Shown one piece after another: positions 38,368 through 47,695 of a stretch of 49,253 nt of DNA. The translations under genes and the position numbers were made by a program. The notes below the pieces were generated by a model. That model was not told the origin of the DNA, made no database searches, and saw nothing but the letters and a program-made list of their open reading frames with translations. This DNA comes from a virus, in IMG/VR virus record IMGVR_UViG_3300017941_000014, positions 1 through 49,253 of that record. One strand, 5' to 3'. Position 1 is the first letter of the stretch. Every line of letters starts with the position of its first letter.

Positions 38368-41052
38368 TTAGTACGCGCTTATGTAAATCTCGTACACGAA
38401 AATACTGTCTGAGTACGCCGCCGCTGGATAAGGCTGAATGGCCTCTACCTTGACGTGACTAAGATTCTGACTACCGCCCAGCGTCACCGTGTCCGGCGTC
38501 ACGCTCTTGTCCCAGGTCGAAGTCGTGGAATGCAGATTCGTCCAGGTGCTTCCGCTATCTAGCGAATACCTGAGAACTGCCGTGCTAGGAGAAGTCGTAT
38601 CCTGATACTCTTTGCTGTAGATCGTCAAGACAGCAGAGGTCCAGGGTCCAGCGGTGTTTGTGAATCCCGCGAATGTGCAATCACCGCTCCAATTGCCATA
38701 ATAAACCAGTCCGGTAACTGAGGCGAAGGTAGCGAGATTGCCGTCATAGGCTTGGGCAGGACTTGTTGTGACGTATGTTCCCGTGTCGGTGGCGGTCGTC
38801 GGCCTATAGATGGTAGACGGCGTGGCGGTCGGCGTCGCCGTGACCTCAACTGAGTTCGGGCTTGGCCCAATGCCATTCGCGGCTTGAACCACGAAATAGT
38901 ACGGAGTTCCATTGGTCAATCCAGTTTTCGTGTAAGTCAAACCGGGAATAGAAGGACTGAGACAGGTATAGGGTCCGCCGCTCGTGGTGGACCAACAGGG
39001 AGTGTACAAAGTCGCGCCCAAACTAGCGTTCCATGTCAGGACAACCTGAGTGACCCCCGCCACAGCGCTCAATCCTGTTGGGGCAAGTGGAGCACTTCCC
39101 GCAACCGGGGCGCTCCCTGTAACGGCGGCAAGGACGCTGGGGTTCGCTCCTGTTTGATAGACCTGGCCGGTGGTCATCCCCGCTGCAAGGGCGAGTTCGT
39201 TGGTTGCATAAGTCGGGAAGTTGCTAGTGAGGCTCGTCCAGCCACTCGGCGTGACCGCCGCAACCGAGTGTGTCTGCATCTGTGCATCGGTTAGGCTCTG
39301 ATTTGTGTTTCCTGTGCTCGGCACAGCGTAAATGTTAAGAGTGCCCCCACTACTGCCACCAATCATCGCACCGCCATTCGACACACTATCGGTCTGACTC
39401 TCCCAGCGCCAGGTGGTGTCGTTCCAACACACGTCAGTGCCGAAGTATCCGTAGGTGAAGGTTCCGCCTGAACCTGGCCCGGAACCAATGCAGGCGTTTC
39501 TGGCGCTATTCGCTCCCGCATAAGGTGGTTCCCCTACATGTAGGGTCGTGGCACCTACGGGAGTGAATCCCGTGTTGCCAGCGCAGTACATAGTGGCGTT
39601 CTGACCGCCAAACCCGACTCCTAGCATAGTATTCCCCGCGCTTGCTAGCCCCCCATAACCCTCCATCGTGTTCGCACAACCCACGATGGTAGGTGGCATC
39701 ATACCGAAGGTGTCAATCGAAAACGTACTCATCCCCCAATCAAAAGCATTCAGTACTGAACTCGGAAAATGCCCAGTGCGAGTATTCGTCGCCAAGTCAA
39801 ATTTTGAGTACTGGACTATGCTTTGAGGAACCGACAAGAACGGATATTCGTTTGCCTCTATGGACGCGTCACAGTGCTCTTGAAAGGCATTTTCAAAGTC
39901 GAGTCCAAAAATCACCAGACCGTTCGTCGAAAAAGCTGAACTTGTTTCACTGATTGCAGCCGCGTGACTGGAGCAGGAGTTCGTGTAACTCTGCTTACTC
40001 GTGATCTGACCCATTGTCGCTCCGAATATGTCATCGTCAAAAACTATCCAGGAGCCATAGGCAAGAGTTACGGAGTTGTTTGCCTTCCCAAGGTTGATCT
40101 TTGTCATCGAAACGGGCGGAGTAGCAAGAGTGGTAAAAGCGGACGTAACCCCGGACGGCGGAGTTAGCGTTGCGGAATTGGCTGTCGATAAAACCAAATC
40201 CGCTAAATGTGCCGTGCCGATATAACCCGGTTTTGACCAAGTCATGGCATCGTAATCCGTGCTCTCTGCACCATAGTTAAAGAGACCGAAACTGCCGAAG
40301 GTGCTGACAGTTACATGATCGAATGTGTGCCAACTTCCGTTGCTGGTGGTTGTTTTGCCAGACAGGACAAGTATTCGAGGCGCGTCCGCCGCAGATGTTC
40401 CGCCCTGTATCCAGAGGTTGGAGTATTGAGTGTGTTCATCCCCACTCTCGTCAATGCAGGTTCCGGTGTTGGCGACTGAGGAAACGCACAAGATTTCACT
40501 TGTGCCCTCAGTTGAGCCTTCAATCCTCCAGTGATCGTGTCCAGTAAAGTTAAGGTTCTTTACCGTGCATGTTGCAGGGGGAATCGTCAAGACACTGCTA
40601 CTTGCGACCGCCAGGTTGAACGCAGCTTGAACTTCTATTGTGTCGTCAATCGAGCCGCAAAGAGCGACAATCGGTGCCGCAAAAACTTGTATGCCGCCTA
40701 AAGTGAATGGTGTAGTAATTCCCGTGCCGCTGAATGTAACGTCAATCGTTGTGGGTCCAATCCAGAATTGAGCCAATCCATTCGAGTCGCACGTGCCAGG
40801 ATTCGGAGCGGGGTTCCCCGAAATATCATAAAGCGTTGCTTGCGTGTAGGGACTACTGCCCGTAACATAGACCGTATAAGTCGCCTTCGGGTAGGAACCG
40901 ACAATGTTAGTCGGCACATTCACCCCGGGAGTTTGCATTACCGAACGCAACGCCAGCGCCTTGCCGCCTTGGGTACATGGCACTGTCATTTTGACTTGCG
41001 CCTGCCCAGTCGCTGCGAAGAGTAAGATGAATGCGAGTAAGTATTTGGTCAT
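38368..41052 (-). CDS. Large spike protein: signal peptide, beta-helix, Fn3, C-terminal beta domain
   Basis: 894 residues from MTKYLLAFILLFAATGQAQ, a Sec-type signal peptide with GQA as cleavage site; its ATG overlaps the upstream stop (TAATG). Residues ~25-115 form an N-terminal beta domain (YPKATYTVYVTGSSPYTQAT). From ~135 a beta-helix begins (DDTIEVQAAFNLAVASSSVL). Residues ~653-740 are a fibronectin type III domain (PTGLSAVAGVTQVVLTWNAS, GTPYYFVVQAANG). Residues ~745-894 form a separate beta-sandwich, discoidin-like in look. About 15 Cys. Probably a receptor-binding or depolymerase spike. Confidence 0.85.
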   Translation of the reverse strand: MTKYLLAFILLFAATGQAQVKMTVPCTQGGKALALRSVMQTPGVNVPTNIVGSYPKATYTVYVTGSSPYTQATLYDISGNPAPNPGTCDSNGLAQFWIGPTTIDVTFSGTGITTPFTLGGIQVFAAPIVALCGSIDDTIEVQAAFNLAVASSSVLTIPPATCTVKNLNFTGHDHWRIEGSTEGTSEILCVSSVANTGTCIDESGDEHTQYSNLWIQGGTSAADAPRILVLSGKTTTSNGSWHTFDHVTVSTFGSFGLFNYGAESTDYDAMTWSKPGYIGTAHLADLVLSTANSATLTPPSGVTSAFTTLATPPVSMTKINLGKANNSVTLAYGSWIVFDDDIFGATMGQITSKQSYTNSCSSHAAAISETSSAFSTNGLVIFGLDFENAFQEHCDASIEANEYPFLSVPQSIVQYSKFDLATNTRTGHFPSSVLNAFDWGMSTFSIDTFGMMPPTIVGCANTMEGYGGLASAGNTMLGVGFGGQNATMYCAGNTGFTPVGATTLHVGEPPYAGANSARNACIGSGPGSGGTFTYGYFGTDVCWNDTTWRWESQTDSVSNGGAMIGGSSGGTLNIYAVPSTGNTNQSLTDAQMQTHSVAAVTPSGWTSLTSNFPTYATNELALAAGMTTGQVYQTGANPSVLAAVTGSAPVAGSAPLAPTGLSAVAGVTQVVLTWNASLGATLYTPCWSTTSGGPYTCLSPSIPGLTYTKTGLTNGTPYYFVVQAANGIGPSPNSVEVTATPTATPSTIYRPTTATDTGTYVTTSPAQAYDGNLATFASVTGLVYYGNWSGDCTFAGFTNTAGPWTSAVLTIYSKEYQDTTSPSTAVLRYSLDSGSTWTNLHSTTSTWDKSVTPDTVTLGGSQNLSHVKVEAIQPYPAAAYSDSIFVYEIYISAY

Positions 41053-42365
41053 TATTTTATCAACCCGACCTTTCTTGCACCCTCGTAGACAGCACCTGCT
41101 CCAGCCGTCCAAGCCAGTCCGTGGCCAGCGTATCGCGCCAACTCTCTACGAGTAGAGCCTTTTGGTCCTAAAATTGGGTGAGCCTTACTTTCTGCCTTTC
41201 TCAGTAGTTCCTTTGCGACAGGCTGATTCGTGGCCTTCTGAAGCCCGATGAGATCAGATTGCCACTGCTTTAGGGATCGCAAGTCTTGACCAGAGAGATT
41301 CGATAGATTTTCATAATAGGCATTCCTGACTGTGTCAGTTTCTTGTTTCAGGAATTTCATACGGGGATTATGCTGACCAAGTGCCGCTTCGACTTCGGGC
41401 TTAGAGTAAAGTGCCTTTGCTTCCTCATTCAAAACTCGAAGACGTACTTGCATTCTCCGGGGCGTCCAATTTTGTTTTTCGTAAATCGCCGCATCTTTCT
41501 CAATCTGCTTTACTAATCGAGGCTCAAACGACCTCATGTTTTCATCTATCAATGAGCGAAGTTTGTCAGCTATCGGCTGTCCAGAGATAGGGGTATCTCC
41601 CAATGCCCCAAATTTAGGCGTGGTAACCGGTTTTTTCCCGATGCGCGAAACCTCTTCCTGCCATGGAAGGAGATTCGATTTAGGGGCGGTTCGAGCAATC
41701 GGTGTAGAAAGAATCTTGTTCTCAATCTCGCTAATCTTAAGGGATGCTCGTTTAGCCTCTTGAGATATTTTCGCCATACTTTCTTTTCCAGTTAAGTTCA
41801 ATCCTGGCGTCACGCGCTTTACAAGTTCTGCTGTGGGCTCTCCCTCAGTGAGAGGAGAAAGCCTTTCAGTAATTCTTGCCGCTGCCGTTTCGGAACGCGC
41901 CGTCTGATAGTTTTTAGCCAACGCAGGAAAGTCACCCATCAGCTTTCCTGTTACTACCATTCCTGCGGCTTGTCCTATAAATCGCGGTGCCTTGGAAAGC
42001 AAATAGGCATAAGGGTCAGCTTTGAACGTCTCGTATTCATGCTTCCAGTACTGAATCATGGCTTGCCTTTCCGCTTTCGCCTTGCCCGGTTCTCTTATTT
42101 GTTCTATGCCAGTCTTGATTCCCTGATAGACAAGTACGGGGGAAGATTGAGTAACCAGTCCTTTTGCCACATCTCCTAAACCTTTAGCTTCTTCTAAGAG
42201 AGCCGTTCCCGTTCCTTCCCACCAGGGGGCTTTGAGTGGCTCAACCGAATATCTAGTTTGACCACCAAGAATCGGCTTGGCTTTAGACATATCTATCTTG
42301 ACTCTGCCAGTGGCAGAGATTAGCTTGGCCTTGCTCATGTCTAAAACAACTTCACCATTAGCCAT
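41052..42365 (-). CDS. Internal virion/ejection protein
   Basis: 437 residues from the ATG at 42365, overlapping the upstream gene by eight bases with GGGAG before it; an upstream ATG at 42419 is possible. Near the N-terminus the motif VVLDMSKAK recurs as VKIDMSKAK. The middle is long charged helices (EIENKILSTPIARTAPKSN, DTVRNAYYENLSNL). Hydrophobic Gly/Ala segments lie near the ends (GHGLAWTAGAGAVYEGA). Large helical proteins in this place of short-tailed phages are ejected with the DNA. No enzyme motif seen. Confidence 0.7.
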   Translation of the reverse strand: MANGEVVLDMSKAKLISATGRVKIDMSKAKPILGGQTRYSVEPLKAPWWEGTGTALLEEAKGLGDVAKGLVTQSSPVLVYQGIKTGIEQIREPGKAKAERQAMIQYWKHEYETFKADPYAYLLSKAPRFIGQAAGMVVTGKLMGDFPALAKNYQTARSETAAARITERLSPLTEGEPTAELVKRVTPGLNLTGKESMAKISQEAKRASLKISEIENKILSTPIARTAPKSNLLPWQEEVSRIGKKPVTTPKFGALGDTPISGQPIADKLRSLIDENMRSFEPRLVKQIEKDAAIYEKQNWTPRRMQVRLRVLNEEAKALYSKPEVEAALGQHNPRMKFLKQETDTVRNAYYENLSNLSGQDLRSLKQWQSDLIGLQKATNQPVAKELLRKAESKAHPILGPKGSTRRELARYAGHGLAWTAGAGAVYEGARKVGLIK

Positions 42366-44010
42366 TTGGGGCAACTCCCAAATCTTGTCCGCTGTCGTTC
42401 GTGTAATGATTTTGTCCATCAGATCCAGGAGCTATGTGTGTTGCTCCTGCTGGCGCTCCACCAGAGCGTGGTTCACTTTCTGTCTTAGTGCTTGGAGGAG
42501 TCTCGCCCATCTCTCTGTAGACCTTTTCTACTTGCGGGCTGATGAGTTGTGGAAAGTCTTTCCCTGAAGTGCGCTTGTAGGCGGTGTTGGCCTCTTCAAG
42601 TCTTTCGGTTCCAACCCTTACCATGCCTTTTAGAACCTCTAGCATTTGCAGAGGTGTGGCGTTTTCGTCAATCAAGGCTTGAGCTTGCTCCCTATCGTCC
42701 TCGTAAAGAGCACGATTATTCATTAGAAAGGTCATGTACTCTGTCCTTGCGGCAGTCAAGGGAACCAGGAAGGCCCTAACGCTGGGGTTCCCGGTATTAG
42801 TTTTCAACCAGTTTATCGAACGATTTGCCAAGGGATAATTCGTGTTTACGAGCGAAGATATTCTGCTGTAAGTATCTCCGCTGTGCCTTACAAGAGTCCC
42901 GTAGGATTGAACCTGTGTGCCGATGTTCTTTGGTGCCATCGAGTGAGCGGTAGCGACGGCAGCTACGACATCAGGGCTGTAAGCCGGGGAAACAAACCTA
43001 CTAGGGTAGGCTTTGTCCATTCGCTTGAACTCGTTCCATGTCATTGGCCTAGTCTGGCCTGTCACGGTATCAGTCACGGATCCTGGACCACGGACATCTC
43101 CAAGGGCTTCCATTCTAATCACACCCGGTTCTACCTTGGTCTTCTTGGTAAACTCATCAAACGCCTTCATTTTGTTCGCTGGCGTTGGCGGAAGATTGTG
43201 AAAGGCGAGGTAATTTTGCTCGTATCTTGCAGCCTGGTCCGGTTTACCCCCTTCCGATTTAATCTCAGCTATTTGGGAGAGTATCGTTTCTCCCTGTTCT
43301 TTAGTTTTCCTGCCCGCTTGCATTTCGGTAATAGTTTGCGCCGCTAGTTGGTCAAGAGAGAATTTGCTTTCAGTCGGCTCCTTGCCAGGATAGAACGCTA
43401 TCTCCTTCGCACGCGCAATTAGGCCCGCCTTCTGCCCAGCAGGTATTGTAGGGTCTTCATTTACAGCTTTGGCGTAATTCTCTAGCTGCCTCTGTGAAGC
43501 TTGCTCGTCAACATTCAGCCTTGCCGTTTCTCTCGCGCTTTCTTCGGCTCCAACTTGAGCGACCTTCGCTTGCTGTCTCTGGCGTTCTGGTTCTTCGGAG
43601 AATGGCCCCTGTGCCTGCGGTGCCTGAAACTCCCTTACTTGCGGCAGTCCCTGGCCGTGTGGTTGCGCTTGAGCCTCTGGCTGTCCACCTTGAGCCTGCT
43701 GCTTCCCCCCGCCAGTGAAAAGACTGGAGATCGAATCAAGGACGCCTCCGCCACCACCCTTCTTTCCTCCCTTCCCCCTTTTACCCGATGGCTGCCCTAT
43801 CGTTTCATCGAGTTGAATAATGGAACTAAACGCCGCGTTCTTCGCCTCAATTGAAGCATCAGGAGAATTGATAACGAGTCCAAGGGCTTCCTTCTCAGCC
43901 TGAATTTTGTTGAGCTTCAGGGTCAAATCTTGCGCACGCTTGTCCTGAATGTCGCTTCCCAGCGTCCCCAGGAAACCGCTCAGAAAAGAGTTTATGGCGT
44001 TGCCACCCAT
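42358..44010 (-). CDS. Internal virion/ejection protein, Gln/Gly-rich
   Basis: 550 residues from MGGNAINSFLSGFLGTLGSD; GAGG lies six bases upstream. A helical start, then a Gly/Lys-rich linker (SGKRGKGGKKGGGGG), a Gln-rich region (EAQAQPHGQGLPQVREFQAP), long helices and a Gly/Pro/Thr-rich tail. Composition and position match the large internal proteins of podoviruses that form a channel during DNA entry. Confidence 0.7.
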   Translation of the reverse strand: MGGNAINSFLSGFLGTLGSDIQDKRAQDLTLKLNKIQAEKEALGLVINSPDASIEAKNAAFSSIIQLDETIGQPSGKRGKGGKKGGGGGVLDSISSLFTGGGKQQAQGGQPEAQAQPHGQGLPQVREFQAPQAQGPFSEEPERQRQQAKVAQVGAEESARETARLNVDEQASQRQLENYAKAVNEDPTIPAGQKAGLIARAKEIAFYPGKEPTESKFSLDQLAAQTITEMQAGRKTKEQGETILSQIAEIKSEGGKPDQAARYEQNYLAFHNLPPTPANKMKAFDEFTKKTKVEPGVIRMEALGDVRGPGSVTDTVTGQTRPMTWNEFKRMDKAYPSRFVSPAYSPDVVAAVATAHSMAPKNIGTQVQSYGTLVRHSGDTYSRISSLVNTNYPLANRSINWLKTNTGNPSVRAFLVPLTAARTEYMTFLMNNRALYEDDREQAQALIDENATPLQMLEVLKGMVRVGTERLEEANTAYKRTSGKDFPQLISPQVEKVYREMGETPPSTKTESEPRSGGAPAGATHIAPGSDGQNHYTNDSGQDLGVAPNG

Positions 44011-44011
44011 T

Positions 44012-44494
44012 TCAAACCTCATATCCCGGACAGCATGGAAGAAAGATCTCGCCTGTTTCCAAGACACATTTCGGGTCACTTTTCAGACCATCATGCACGC
44101 TACCCGATAACCAAGAGAGCCGATCATTTTCGGAAGGCGCAGGGAAAATGAATTTGTATTTTAGGCCCCCGCGGTAAAGCGCCAATGCATCAGTCCAAAT
44201 CCTTTCGCTCTGTTGAAAACAATCAATTCCTCCGTATGTGAGGCGGTTATACTCTTCCTGCGCTGCTGCCTTCGCTGGCGTCCAAGTCTTTTTGCAATGT
44301 TCCGATAATCCAGGAAGTTCTACATCCCACTCTTCTGGTGTCAGGTCTCGCCCGAGTTCGCGCTTCTTTCTTTCGAGGAATTGGTTGATTTCCCCCTTCA
44401 CCCACATTTGGCGAGCTTCCTCAAGCATCTTTATCGCCCTAGCACGCAGACGATTGCGCTCTGTCCATGCGGGTTCGAGAAATAGGTCTTTCAT
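44012..44494 (-). CDS. Helical virion-region protein
   Basis: 160 residues, mostly charged helices (RARAIKMLEEARQMWVKGEI, FLERKKRELGRDLTPEEWDV), with YGGIDCFQQSERIWTDALAL and a Cys-bearing end (EIFLPCCPGYEV). Overlaps the next gene start region by a few bases' distance. Probably a minor internal or tail protein. Confidence 0.65.
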   Translation of the reverse strand: MKDLFLEPAWTERNRLRARAIKMLEEARQMWVKGEINQFLERKKRELGRDLTPEEWDVELPGLSEHCKKTWTPAKAAAQEEYNRLTYGGIDCFQQSERIWTDALALYRGGLKYKFIFPAPSENDRLSWLSGSVHDGLKSDPKCVLETGEIFLPCCPGYEV

Positions 44495-44533
44495 TTTATG
44501 CTCCTATAAAGTTTATGGCATTTCCAGCCATAG

Positions 44534-45184
44534 TTACCCCATTGGACCTTCGTTTAGACTGGCAGCAGGATTCCCGCTTCCTCCAAATAGATTCATCATC
44601 GCAGTGATTAGTGGATTGTCACTCGGTAGATTTGCTGTCGGTCCTTTCGTCATCGTCAACCCTACAATTTTCCCCAGTGCCGAACCAAGATCAGCCATTG
44701 TCCGTCCAGTCATTTCCTGTTCTTTAAGGCCAGCCTCAATCGAAGTTGCCGCTGCTGGCCCCGCTTCTCCTAACGCCTTGCCCCCAATGTTAGCCACATT
44801 GGTTGCCGCGCTCGACCTTGCGCCTTGGATTAGCTGTGTGATTTGGTCGGCCAAGTTAAACGGCTGTTGCGCCATCGTAGACGCCGTCCCACCACCGCGT
44901 TGCCCAAACTGGCTAAGCGTCTGCCTCGCCTTTGCGTACTCTTGTGCGAGACCAGAGATATTCGGACCTTCGGCGGCTGTCAAGGCTGTCCGGTCGCCAG
45001 AGACCAACGGAGAGAAATAGCTGAGGGCTTCATTGATAGCTCCCCCGCCTGTCGTTAGACCGAAATTGGTAAGCGCCGACTCAGCGTTAAGTGCATTCTT
45101 GACAGAGGCGGGCTGGCGGTTGGCAAGGAGTCCACCACCAATAGCACCCCCAGCCCCGATGACCGCCGCTGCTATCGCAGGCAT
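44534..45184 (-). CDS. Small internal virion protein with Gly/Ala-rich membrane-like start
   Basis: 216 residues. The N-terminus MPAIAAAVIGAGGAIGGGLL is a Gly-zipper-like hydrophobic segment. The rest is Ala/Gly/Ser-rich helices (AQEYAKARQTLSQFGQRGGG, RSSAATNVANIGGKALG). Podovirus ejection proteins often start this way and insert into host membranes. AAGGAGTTGTAAT precedes the ATG. Confidence 0.7.
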   Translation of the reverse strand: MPAIAAAVIGAGGAIGGGLLANRQPASVKNALNAESALTNFGLTTGGGAINEALSYFSPLVSGDRTALTAAEGPNISGLAQEYAKARQTLSQFGQRGGGTASTMAQQPFNLADQITQLIQGARSSAATNVANIGGKALGEAGPAAATSIEAGLKEQEMTGRTMADLGSALGKIVGLTMTKGPTANLPSDNPLITAMMNLFGGSGNPAASLNEGPMG

Positions 45185-45185
45185 A

Positions 45186-45557
45186 TTACAACTCCTTCTG
45201 GAAAACTTTCATCCCAAGGTCTTTCCAGCCAAGCCTTAACAGTTCCTTTTCAATTCCCGTAGCGCCATTCCAGATAAAGGTCAAAAGTGAATGTCTGCCG
45301 AGCCTTTCCCTCACGATTTCTTCTAGCTTTTCAGCCATAGCCTCAGCAAGCCCCGTTGCAAGTTGATCGTGGGCAACCCATACACCTTCCATGTGAGGAA
45401 GGGCAATCATGCCGACCCGTCCTTTAAGCTTGCCTTGCTCATCAAACGCGCAAATGGCAAACGAGTCGGTTGGCCATACCACCTTATCCGGCTGCTCGAC
45501 TTTGTTCATCTCTTCCGCCGAAAGCAATCGAAGTTCAAGCGCCGCCATCGTTTCCAT
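45186..45557 (-). CDS. GNAT-like small protein
   Basis: 123 residues. Strand pattern SFAICAFDEQGKLKGRVGMI, helix GLAEAMAEKLEEIVRERLG and the ending LRLGWKDLGMKVFQKEL resemble a compact acetyltransferase fold (LGF-x-G near the end). No acetyl-CoA loop is obvious, so it may be an inactive relative. Lies between virion genes, where acyltransferase-like proteins are sometimes found. Confidence 0.55.
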   Translation of the reverse strand: METMAALELRLLSAEEMNKVEQPDKVVWPTDSFAICAFDEQGKLKGRVGMIALPHMEGVWVAHDQLATGLAEAMAEKLEEIVRERLGRHSLLTFIWNGATGIEKELLRLGWKDLGMKVFQKEL

Positions 45558-45566
45558 TTTATCTCC

Positions 45567-45956
45567 TCAGTGTATCGTTACCACAACTCCTGTCACGGTC
45601 GAGGGGGTAGACGGCCAAGTTGCGCACGCCTCACCGGAACTGGCGCTGTTGAGCACTACTGCCCCAGTCGTAGTCTGAAACTGAACCACGTAGCAGCGGG
45701 TGGTTCCGAGGTAGGTGTTCATCGCCACCCCGTCATCCGTGTAGGTCAGGGCACTCACGGTCGCGAGAGGCGCCGTCATGACCTCCGCCCCAGGTGACGG
45801 TCCCTCGAAAAGAAGGTACTTGCCCACGCATGGACTCGTGCAAGTTGCCGCACTCGTGGAGGCTGTCCATGTTAAGGTTACGCCGTGGTTCTCCGCCTGA
45901 CCCTTTGCCACAGCAGCTACGAATAAGATGGCAGCGAAAAGTAGAAGTCGTTTCAT
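45567..45956 (-). CDS. Exported Ig-like surface protein
   Basis: 129 residues from MKRLLLFAAILFVAAVAKGQ after GAGGGAAAC. Clear signal peptide (GQA before ENHG), then one beta-sandwich (GVTLTWTASTSAATCTSPCV, TTTGAVVLNSASSGEACATW) with two Cys pairs. Resembles a single Fn3/Ig-type domain. It may be a secreted or surface protein or a spike accessory. Confidence 0.7.
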   Translation of the reverse strand: MKRLLLFAAILFVAAVAKGQAENHGVTLTWTASTSAATCTSPCVGKYLLFEGPSPGAEVMTAPLATVSALTYTDDGVAMNTYLGTTRCYVVQFQTTTGAVVLNSASSGEACATWPSTPSTVTGVVVTIH

Positions 45957-45980
45957 GTTTCCCTCATCAAAGCTCAACAC

Positions 45981-46166
45981 TCAGTCCCACACCACAGTGA
46001 ACGGAAGGGTTGAATGAATTGTTTTCCCCTCTTTATTCTGGAACTCAATTGCTCCAACCGGAACCTCTCGGATGTGAATGTGAGTTGCGTTCTTGTACAC
46101 CACCGCAGGTTGCATGTGTTCGACCTCTGCTGGTGGATACAAATAGACAGTCGCTTTTTCAGACAT
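45981..46166 (-). CDS. Small beta protein, unknown
   Basis: 61 residues from MSEKATVYLYPPAEVEHMQP, with GGGGGAAAG before the ATG. Short strands (VYKNATHIHIREVPVGAIEF). Lies between two exported proteins but has no signal peptide itself. Confidence 0.65.
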   Translation of the reverse strand: MSEKATVYLYPPAEVEHMQPAVVYKNATHIHIREVPVGAIEFQNKEGKTIHSTLPFTVVWD

Positions 46167-46174
46167 CTTTCCCC

Positions 46175-47695
46175 CTAATGCGGTACCGCCCGCAGATTTA
46201 TTACCGGATACAGGGACGAAGTATATTCGAACACCCCGCGATCCCACTGCCGGTCCTGTCCCCGAAGCACACCGTCCGGGTCACTGTTGTACGGCGCAGA
46301 GAGAGTTAGCCCCTTATTCCAATCGGCGTTCTCCCCGACGAGGTGCAAATTCGGCGGCGACGCGGTCCATGCCACAAACGGCGTCGGAGCGCTCGACGGG
46401 ACTTTTACGTCATAAGCCCCGGCTGGCGCGGTGTTTGTGGCTGAATTGAGCCAAGAGTTGTAGTCCTCCGTCATAACGCACGCCGTACATCCCTTGGCAA
46501 TCGTTGCCGGGACGGTATTGTTCCACCAGAGGTTGTTTTTGACGGTCCAAGTGGATGCCACGCTGCCTTCACCCGTGCAGTCCTCGCACAAACCTGAGTC
46601 TAGGCCGTAGATATTCACGAAATCATTTTGGTAGATTTTCCAATTCGTGCAAAGCATTTTATTGATGCAGGCAATTGCGCCGTCACCGACTCCGGTGTTG
46701 CAGGGCCCGGTCTGACAAGAGAGCGCGTTGCCGTTGTCGTAGAAAAAGAGATTTCCATAAATCGACCAACTGTCTGCGGTGCAGCTTGGTGGGCAAGCGC
46801 CACGGTCAAGCTCCACGATGAAGCCCGACCCCTCGATAGACTCCCAGGCGTTGTTGCTGACCGTGACCGTGCTGGTGAGGTCGTCCGCCCAGCCCTCGCC
46901 GTGGTTGGAGGCGGTCGAAGCGTTGCCAATGATGTAGCAGTGGTCAACCGTGATGTTGCTGGCGCGTTCGGTAAAGATCGGGACGCAGCTTGAATTGTGA
47001 ATGTAGAGATGCGAAAGCGTAAAGTTCGAGCCACCCCCGTTCGAACTTGTGCCCCCACCAGAGTCGTCATGGACGTTGAGGTCCACGTTCGCGTCTACTT
47101 TGGCGTAGCCCGCGCCCGAAATCTCCATGTAACTTACGCTGATGTCGTGGGGGCAGGACGGCCAAGCGTAAGAGGCCGCTTCGCAGAGTCCCAGGTTGTG
47201 GCATTCGCTGTTGGTGCAAGCTGAGCCGTCGATCTTGAGGCCGCACCCCGGACCGCCCGCGCCACAACCCATTCCCGCATAGGTTCCCGCCCCAGTCACG
47301 ACCCAGTAGTCAGACGAGTAGTTGAAATAGAGCCCCACGCCCCCGGTCGATGCGTTGAAAACCGCTGGCCCCGAAACATCAGTCGCATAGGAGCTTAACC
47401 AGCCGACTGCCGTCCCGTGGCTGGCCGCAGTCGCCGCTTGAATTGTAATGGTCGTTGTGCCCGAGTTCGAGGTGTTGGCGAAGTACGCGGCGTAGGTTCC
47501 CGAGGCGAGGTAGTAGGTGTACCCTCGCGTAAGCGTAGCTGGCAGCGTGGTGTAGGCATTCGTCCAGTCGCTTCCATCAGCGGCTCCACTTGCGCCAACC
47601 CTAACATAACAGGCGGAGTTGGGTACGTCACAGGCCGTCGCCCAGCCCAGGACTGGAAAAGCTAGAAAAGCGAGAATGAGGATCAATTCGCGCAT
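46175..47695 (-). CDS. Exported Cys-rich beta-helix protein
   Basis: 506 residues. MRELILILAFLAFPVLGWATA is a signal peptide, cited here as its first part MRELILILAFLAFPVLG, ending before ACDVP. The body is a right-handed beta-helix (pectate-lyase-like): DWTNAYTTLPATLTRGYTYY, then repeated strands such as NITVDHCYIIGNAS and WSIYGNLFFYDNG. About 20 Cys, mostly in pairs (SCPH, CPPSC, CEDC, CTAC), suggest disulfides formed outside the cytoplasm. The ATG directly follows the upstream TAG in the same frame. Probable glycan-binding or -cutting protein; catalytic residues not assigned. Confidence 0.82.
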   Translation of the reverse strand: MRELILILAFLAFPVLGWATACDVPNSACYVRVGASGAADGSDWTNAYTTLPATLTRGYTYYLASGTYAAYFANTSNSGTTTITIQAATAASHGTAVGWLSSYATDVSGPAVFNASTGGVGLYFNYSSDYWVVTGAGTYAGMGCGAGGPGCGLKIDGSACTNSECHNLGLCEAASYAWPSCPHDISVSYMEISGAGYAKVDANVDLNVHDDSGGGTSSNGGGSNFTLSHLYIHNSSCVPIFTERASNITVDHCYIIGNASTASNHGEGWADDLTSTVTVSNNAWESIEGSGFIVELDRGACPPSCTADSWSIYGNLFFYDNGNALSCQTGPCNTGVGDGAIACINKMLCTNWKIYQNDFVNIYGLDSGLCEDCTGEGSVASTWTVKNNLWWNNTVPATIAKGCTACVMTEDYNSWLNSATNTAPAGAYDVKVPSSAPTPFVAWTASPPNLHLVGENADWNKGLTLSAPYNSDPDGVLRGQDRQWDRGVFEYTSSLYPVINLRAVPH

